From Gammaproteobacteria bacterium (lineage in GTDB: Bacteria; Pseudomonadota; Gammaproteobacteria; Pseudomonadales; Porticoccaceae): 34,691 nt of DNA. The stretch covers positions 1 to 34,691 of the forward strand of contig QJWQ01000179.1 of assembly GCA_003235325.1 (NCBI GenBank), given 5' to 3'. Below the pieces are notes generated by a model. The model searched no databases, had not been told where the DNA came from, and saw only the letters and a program-made list of their open reading frames with translations. Made by a program: the position numbers and the translations under genes. Of this stretch, positions 30,543-34,691 are shown in pieces; position 1 is the stretch's first letter; every line of letters starts with the position of its first letter.

Positions 30543-31124
30543 ATGGAACAATATGTCATCGACCTGTTCAACAACAGTATCGCCGCGAAGATGTCCGCCG
30601 GCGAGCATCTGGTTCTGCCCATCATCGAAAGCGGCACCCTGATCGTCGAGCGATTGCTCGACGATCAGGTTCTCTACACCTGCGGCAACGGACTGTCAAT
30701 CTCCCTGGCCAATACACTGGCCCATTGCCTGCTGTACCAGTACCGAATGGAGAGACCGGGACTGCCGGCCTTTTGCCTTTCCTGCAATGTGATGAACGCC
30801 ACCGGCATCACCAGTCAATCCAGTTTCAGCGACATCTACAGCAAGCAGTTGCGCTCCCTGGGACGCCAGGGTGACCTGCTGATCTGTTTCAGCGCAGGCG
30901 GCAATGACAGCAATCTGTTGCAGGCGGTAAAAACCGCCCACGACCGGGACATGACGGTCATTGCCTTTACCGCTTCGGGGGACAAGGATATCTCGGCACT
31001 ATTGACCGGTGAGGATGTCGAACTTCGGGTCGAGCACGACGACCGCTATCGCATTCAGGAAATCCAGCTGTTATCCCTGTTTTGCGTTTGCGACCTGATC
31101 GAACAGCAACTTTTCGGAGGATAG
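30543..31124 (+). CDS. diaA: SIS-domain protein, DiaA-like
   Basis: This is a 193-residue single SIS (sugar isomerase) domain protein. In E. coli the homologue DiaA binds DnaA and promotes replication initiation. The length, the position between yraN and dolP, and the C-terminal pattern (RIQEIQLLSLFCVCDLIEQ) fit DiaA. The core is divergent: CGNGLSISLANTLAH replaces the GNGxSAANAQHFA pattern, so the GmhA-type catalytic Gln-His pair is missing and heptose isomerase activity is unlikely. The SGxS-type phosphate loop reads SAGGNDSN. The start ATG lies 7 bases after yraN. A role with DnaA is inferred from homology and context. Confidence 0.82.
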   Translation: MEQYVIDLFNNSIAAKMSAGEHLVLPIIESGTLIVERLLDDQVLYTCGNGLSISLANTLAHCLLYQYRMERPGLPAFCLSCNVMNATGITSQSSFSDIYSKQLRSLGRQGDLLICFSAGGNDSNLLQAVKTAHDRDMTVIAFTASGDKDISALLTGEDVELRVEHDDRYRIQEIQLLSLFCVCDLIEQQLFGG

Positions 31125-31129
31125 ACTTC

Positions 31130-31708
31130 ATGGCAAAAAGCCGGGTGCTCGTGCTGCTGGGACTGATACTGGTCAGCACCGGCTGTACCACTGTAGTCCA
31201 TAAAATTACGGACAAGCCCTTTGAACCCGATCCCATGGAGACCTCACTGGGCACGGACATAGACGATTTCCAGATCGAGATGCTGGTGGGGGTCAACATC
31301 AAGAAAGCCCACCCGCAACTGGAAAACGCCCACATCAATATCAACTCCTACAATGGCGTGATCCTGCTGACCGGCGAGGTCGCCTCGGACAGTCTGCGCA
31401 AACTCGCCGGCGATACCGCCCGCCACTACCGGGGGGTACGCCTGGTTCACAACCAGTTGCAGATCCAGGGCACCGCGTCAATGCTGTCCAGGGCCAATGA
31501 CACCTGGCTCAGCACCAAGGTGCGCAGCAAGTTGCTGGCCAGAAACGACATCGATTCCGGCAAGATCAAGGTGGTAACCGAAAGCGGCGTGATTTACCTG
31601 ATGGGAATCGTCACCCCGGTCATGGCGGAAAAGGCCGTCAGTATCGCCCGCACTACCGGCGGCGCCAGGCGGGTGGTCAAGGTGTTTGAATATGTCGAAC
31701 CGCGTTAG
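31130..31708 (+). CDS. dolP: Outer-membrane BON-domain lipoprotein DolP
   Basis: This is a dual-BON-domain lipoprotein (YraP/DolP), which in E. coli supports outer-membrane integrity and sits at the division site. The 192 residues begin with a lipoprotein signal ending in LVSTGC (Cys19), then two BON domains at about 44-112 and 122-190, each with the typical NGVILLTGEV / SGVIYLMGIV core. Length equals that of E. coli DolP. A good ribosome binding site, CGGAGG at 31115-31120, lies 9 bases before the ATG and within the end of the diaA-like gene. Last gene of the lpoA operon. Confidence 0.93.
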   Translation: MAKSRVLVLLGLILVSTGCTTVVHKITDKPFEPDPMETSLGTDIDDFQIEMLVGVNIKKAHPQLENAHININSYNGVILLTGEVASDSLRKLAGDTARHYRGVRLVHNQLQIQGTASMLSRANDTWLSTKVRSKLLARNDIDSGKIKVVTESGVIYLMGIVTPVMAEKAVSIARTTGGARRVVKVFEYVEPR

Positions 31709-31740
31709 CCCCGTCTTCCCCTGCACAATCGACGGGACCG

Positions 31741-31759
31741 GGCTAAATCGTATTTAGCC
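31741..31759. terminator. Hairpin between convergent dolP and Prs-like genes
   Basis: GGCTAAAT-CGT-ATTTAGCC is a perfect 8-bp stem with a 3-base loop. It lies 33 bases after the dolP stop and contains the last codons and stop of the minus-strand gene. There is no T tract on either strand, so it may be a bidirectional pause or stability element rather than a classical terminator. Confidence 0.3.
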
Positions 31760-32683
31760 AACGGGATTCCGGGCATTGAACATCTGTTGCAGGCAATCCA
31801 GGACCGGAGCCGCCAGCAACGGTGAAACGTCCACCCGGTTGGAAGGGTGAGCGATGGTGTTGGTGGTGACCAGTTGACCAAGCCCGGCCTCCAGCAACTT
31901 CGTATCGACACCATCGGCAAAAATGCCGTGGACCGCCGCGCATTCAATATGTTCAATGCCCCGGGACCGCAGTGCAGCAATGCATTGCAGAATGGTCTGG
32001 CCGCTGGCAATGACATCGTCGATGATCACCGCCGCGCTCCGGCGATACGCCCCCGTATCCGGCAGGGAAACCGTCACACTGCGATCGCCAAGTCGCTGTT
32101 TGGCGGCCACCAGCCAGGGGTGGCCACTGCGACCGGCAATGTCGGCGACCCACTGCTCGCTCTCGGCATCGGGGCCCACCAGCAACAGGTTCTCTCGGTT
32201 CTTTAACCAGTCCGCCAGTGCCGGCGACGCCCGAACCACCCGGCAGGGAACCTGGTAAATTTCCTCCAGTGCATGGTAGCGGTGCAGGTGGGGATCCACG
32301 GTCACCAGCCAGTCCATGTGCATTGACAGGTCCCGGGCAAACAGGCGGGACGTCACGGCCTCCCCGTCGGCAAACCGGCGGTCCTGGCGCATGTAGGCAA
32401 GGTAGGGTGCCACCAGGCCCACCGAGGCCGCCCCCAGTTCCCGCAGCGTTTCCAAAAGAAACAGCAGGGGCAGATATTTACCATTGGGATGGGACAGATC
32501 CGCCACCACCAGGCAGTGGCGGTCGGTTACCGGGGTCAGAATGCGCAACCAGACCTCCCCGTCCGGAAACAATCGGCTGCTCAATTGTCCCGCCTGTCCG
32601 TCAATGGCGGCTGTCAACTTGTCCACCAGCGGCTGCGGTTGCAGAGCAAACACCAGTGGCACCGGTCCGGCACTGATCATCAT
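31754..32683 (-). CDS. Divergent ribose-phosphate pyrophosphokinase (PRPP synthetase-like)
   Basis: This 309-residue protein has the fold signatures of PRPP synthetases, which convert ribose 5-phosphate and ATP to PRPP. Visible are FPDGEVWLRI near the N-terminus, the ATP-binding YMRQDRRFADGE (R99-R103), the catalytic-type H132 (VDPHLHRYH), a flexible-loop Lys195 (AAKQRLGDR) and the PRPP loop IDDVIASGQT (221-230). Many positions differ from housekeeping Prs (for example ADGEAVTSRL in place of the SREPISAKL-type stretch), so it is likely a paralogue with an adapted role. Its start overlaps the end of the phosphorylase gene by 4 bases (a second ATG would overlap by one), implying a linked function in nucleotide turnover or salvage. 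Substrate unproven. Confidence 0.85.
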   Translation of the reverse strand: MMISAGPVPLVFALQPQPLVDKLTAAIDGQAGQLSSRLFPDGEVWLRILTPVTDRHCLVVADLSHPNGKYLPLLFLLETLRELGAASVGLVAPYLAYMRQDRRFADGEAVTSRLFARDLSMHMDWLVTVDPHLHRYHALEEIYQVPCRVVRASPALADWLKNRENLLLVGPDAESEQWVADIAGRSGHPWLVAAKQRLGDRSVTVSLPDTGAYRRSAAVIIDDVIASGQTILQCIAALRSRGIEHIECAAVHGIFADGVDTKLLEAGLGQLVTTNTIAHPSNRVDVSPLLAAPVLDCLQQMFNARNPVG

Positions 32684-34188
32684 CTCAGCTCCAGAGTGAA
32701 TATGGACGCATGGTTTTGATAGTAATCCAGCGCGTAATCCCTCTCCCCGTTGCTTTCACTGTACAGGGTAAACAGGGGCGTGTCCCGGGTGACTACGTCA
32801 CCGATTCGGGCGTGGAGGCGCAGCCCGGCGGCCGGGTTGAACGGTGCCCCCGCCAGCTTGGCCAGTCGTGACAACTGCCGGTTGTCGATATCGATAACGA
32901 TCGCCTCACAGGCGGCTTTTTCCGTATGCTGGAATCGGGCTTCAGGCAGGGTACGCAGGCCGCCCTGGGCCCGGCAAATGCGCTGAAACTGCTCCCAGGC
33001 CTGGCCGCTGTCGAGTATCTCCCTGGCTTTTTCATGGCAGGCCTCCAGACTGCTGTTATCGGCCAGGTCCAGTAAATGCGCCGTCAGAAACAGGGCGCGG
33101 TCCCGCAAATCCAAGGGCGCCCGGGCTTCACCGCGAAGCACCGCCAGGAAATCCCTCGCCTCCTGCACCGGCCCGATGCCCTCGCCCACCGGCTGGCTGC
33201 CATCCGTGACCAGGCAGCGAATGTGAATGCCGAGAGCAGCACCCACCTCGGTAAACAGGGACGAAAGGCGATCGGCCTGGGGCCGGTCGCGCACCTTGGC
33301 GGTGGGGCCCACCGGAATATCGATGATGGCGTGGGTGGACCCGGCGGCGATTTTTTTTGACAGCACCGAGGCGATCAGCTGCCCCTCCCCGTCCAGGTCC
33401 AGGGCCCGTTCAATACGTATCATCAGGTCATCGGCAGGACTCAGATTGACGGCGCCACCCCAGACCAGGCAGGCCCCCGTATCGGCCACAACCTTTTGTA
33501 TTTCCGCCAGGGAAAGATCCACCCGGGTCAGGGTTTCCATGGTGTCTGCCGTGCCCGCCGGCGAGGTGATGGCCCGGGACGAGGTTTTGGGCATGACCAG
33601 ACCGGCGACGCTGGCAATCGCCACCACCAGGGGCGTGGTGCGATTGCCCGGCAGGCCACCGATGCAGTGTTTGTCAAAAATACGGTCCCGTCCCGGCCAT
33701 TGCAGCCGCTGGCCACAGGCCACCATGGCCCGGGTGAGGCTGATAATCTCGTCGAGATTGAGGCGGTTGCCGGCGCAGACCGTGAGAAAACTGGCAATTT
33801 CAATATCGCTGTACCGGTGCTCGCTGATATCGGCGACGACATCGCTGAACTCGGCCTGGCTCAGGCCGTGACCGAATATTTTTTTTCGAAGCACCGACAG
33901 CGAGGTCAGCACCGGTGCATGGACAATGGTGACAGCATCCCCCGCTTTCACCCCCAGCCGCAGCAAGGCCACCTTGGACAGGCCGATTCGCCCCTGGGGC
34001 AACACCGGGTTATCGACGATATTGAGCGTGGCGATGACGGCCATCTCACCGGCCCGGACCTCCACCCGGGAACTGGCGGTAAAACCCTCAGCGCGGCAGA
34101 CATGGCAATCCTCGCGCATATAGATCACCGGTTCCTGGTGGGTATTGATCCCCATGTCGACAACGGTCAGTCGATTGCTGTTGGTCAT
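32680..34188 (-). CDS. AMP phosphorylase / thymidine phosphorylase family protein
   Basis: This 502-residue protein belongs to the archaeal-type branch of nucleoside phosphorylases, whose studied archaeal members split nucleoside 5'-monophosphates with phosphate to base and ribose 1,5-bisphosphate. It has the extra N-terminal barrel domain (about 1-90, with RAGEMAVIATLN and IGLSKVALLRLGV), then the helical and phosphate-binding domains. DKHCIGGLPGNRTTP (172-186) replaces the KHSTGG motif of ordinary thymidine phosphorylase, and MPKTSSRAITSPAGTADTME follows, both typical of the AMP-phosphorylase branch. The ATG start gives full family length. It heads a two-gene operon with the Prs-like gene. 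Nucleotide specificity and physiological role in this bacterium are inferred. Confidence 0.87.
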   Translation of the reverse strand: MTNSNRLTVVDMGINTHQEPVIYMREDCHVCRAEGFTASSRVEVRAGEMAVIATLNIVDNPVLPQGRIGLSKVALLRLGVKAGDAVTIVHAPVLTSLSVLRKKIFGHGLSQAEFSDVVADISEHRYSDIEIASFLTVCAGNRLNLDEIISLTRAMVACGQRLQWPGRDRIFDKHCIGGLPGNRTTPLVVAIASVAGLVMPKTSSRAITSPAGTADTMETLTRVDLSLAEIQKVVADTGACLVWGGAVNLSPADDLMIRIERALDLDGEGQLIASVLSKKIAAGSTHAIIDIPVGPTAKVRDRPQADRLSSLFTEVGAALGIHIRCLVTDGSQPVGEGIGPVQEARDFLAVLRGEARAPLDLRDRALFLTAHLLDLADNSSLEACHEKAREILDSGQAWEQFQRICRAQGGLRTLPEARFQHTEKAACEAIVIDIDNRQLSRLAKLAGAPFNPAAGLRLHARIGDVVTRDTPLFTLYSESNGERDYALDYYQNHASIFTLELR

Positions 34189-34449
34189 TGAGGCTGACTC
34201 CGGTATTGGGCGGCTTGAGCTGCTTCTCTGGGCTGCGGGCTGGCAGTCACTATCCTAACGCCATTCGTACCACCTTTTTATTCTCCAGACCATATCCCTC
34301 AGCCGGCAGGACCTTGATGTCCTTTTGCTACTGATAGCAACCCGGAAACAAAATCGGCCGACAGAATCCGTGCAAGGGGACGCCGCCACCAGCAAGGAAG
34401 CGAACCACGGCGGTCCTGTCCCTGTTGGCCGGGCCCGTAATCGGCCGGA
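34189..34449. other. Intergenic region upstream of the phosphorylase operon
   Basis: This 261-bp stretch lies between two minus-strand genes. It contains an inverted repeat, TTGCTA-CTGA-TAGCAA at 34325-34340, about 137-152 bases upstream of the phosphorylase start. No convincing sigma-70 promoter or gene was found. The promoter of the phosphorylase operon is presumably here. Confidence 0.5.
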
Positions 34450-34691
34450 TCACTGCAGGTAATACAGCAGGATCGACACCAGCGGGCTTCCCAAATAGAC
34501 GAATACGGAAGGCATCAGGCATTGGCTCAATCGAATATCCTGCTCAATCTCAGTCTCCCCCAGCCTCTCCCCGGAGATGTGTAACAGCGTTGCCTCAATA
34601 TGCCCGGGGCCTTCACCGTCGGGAAGATTTTTAATTGCGGAAGACACCAGTTCGTTATAGGCCTTGACCACCCGCAACTGCCTTCTTCTGA
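34450..34691 (-). CDS. C-terminal fragment of an unrecognised gene (cut by window edge)
   Basis: A frame open to the right edge of the window ends at 34450 and encodes about 80 residues. It reads as a charged helical region (VVKAYNELVSSAIKNL), an acidic stretch (GERLGETEIEQDIRL) and a hydrophobic end (MPSVFVYLGSPLVSILLYYL) that could be a membrane segment. This suggests the C-terminus of a membrane or membrane-associated protein. I do not recognise the family. The composition looks coding and the frame continues off the window, so a real partial gene is likely. Confidence 0.5.
   Translation of the reverse strand, partial: RRRQLRVVKAYNELVSSAIKNLPDGEGPGHIEATLLHISGERLGETEIEQDIRLSQCLMPSVFVYLGSPLVSILLYYLQ

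Noticed and set aside
30543-31124. Call of the SIS protein as GmhA (sedoheptulose-7-phosphate isomerase)
   Set aside because: The Gln-His active-site pair of GmhA is missing, and the genomic position between yraN and dolP is that of diaA.

Overview
The window comes from a GC-rich gammaproteobacterial chromosome. Two blocks point this way. The first is a complete mra/dcw cell-wall and division cluster running into lpxC, an M23 peptidase and secA. The second is the order mraZ - rnpB - rsmI - lpoA - yraN - diaA - dolP, which matches the order I remember for Pseudomonas aeruginosa and relatives. A Pseudomonadales/Cellvibrionales-type bacterium is the best guess; the species cannot be named from sequence alone.

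Layout. (1) Positions 1-2408, plus strand: the 3' part of pilC, then pilD (type IV pilus/type II secretion), coaE and yacG. (2) Positions 2643-8295, minus strand: a stand-alone Nudix gene (mutT-like), argJ, secA and a membrane-anchored M23 peptidase. (3) Positions 8321-26562, minus strand: mraZ-rsmH-ftsL-ftsI-murE-murF-mraY-murD-ftsW-murG-murC-ddlB-ftsQ-ftsA-ftsZ and then lpxC. From ftsL to ftsQ most junctions overlap by 1-17 bases, so the genes look translationally coupled. Upstream of mraZ sit a good sigma-70 promoter and four 10-bp phased GTGGN boxes, the operator expected for MraZ autoregulation. (4) Positions 26873-27283, minus strand: RNase P RNA, followed upstream by rsmI. (5) Positions 28233-31708, plus strand: lpoA, yraN, a DiaA-like SIS protein and the BON lipoprotein DolP, an envelope-maintenance group divergent from rsmI. 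(6) Positions 31754-34188, minus strand: a two-gene operon of an AMP-phosphorylase-type protein and a divergent PRPP-synthetase-like protein. (7) The right edge holds the C-terminus of an unrecognised gene.

Most of the window is therefore core housekeeping: lipid II synthesis (MurC-F, MraY, MurG, Ddl), septal assembly (FtsLQIWAZ), control of lipid A synthesis (LpxC), secretion (SecA) and peptidoglycan synthase activation (LpoA). The less ordinary material is the phosphorylase/Prs-like pair, a six-copy 15-bp tandem repeat in the 612-bp ftsZ-lpxC gap, an SSQ in place of the usual SSN motif in FtsI, overlapping divergent start codons of rsmI and lpoA, and an AT-rich spacer with two possible micro-ORFs. 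I found no mobile element, CRISPR array or tRNA, and no clear undescribed system. The phosphorylase/Prs-like pair is the best candidate for unexplored biochemistry.
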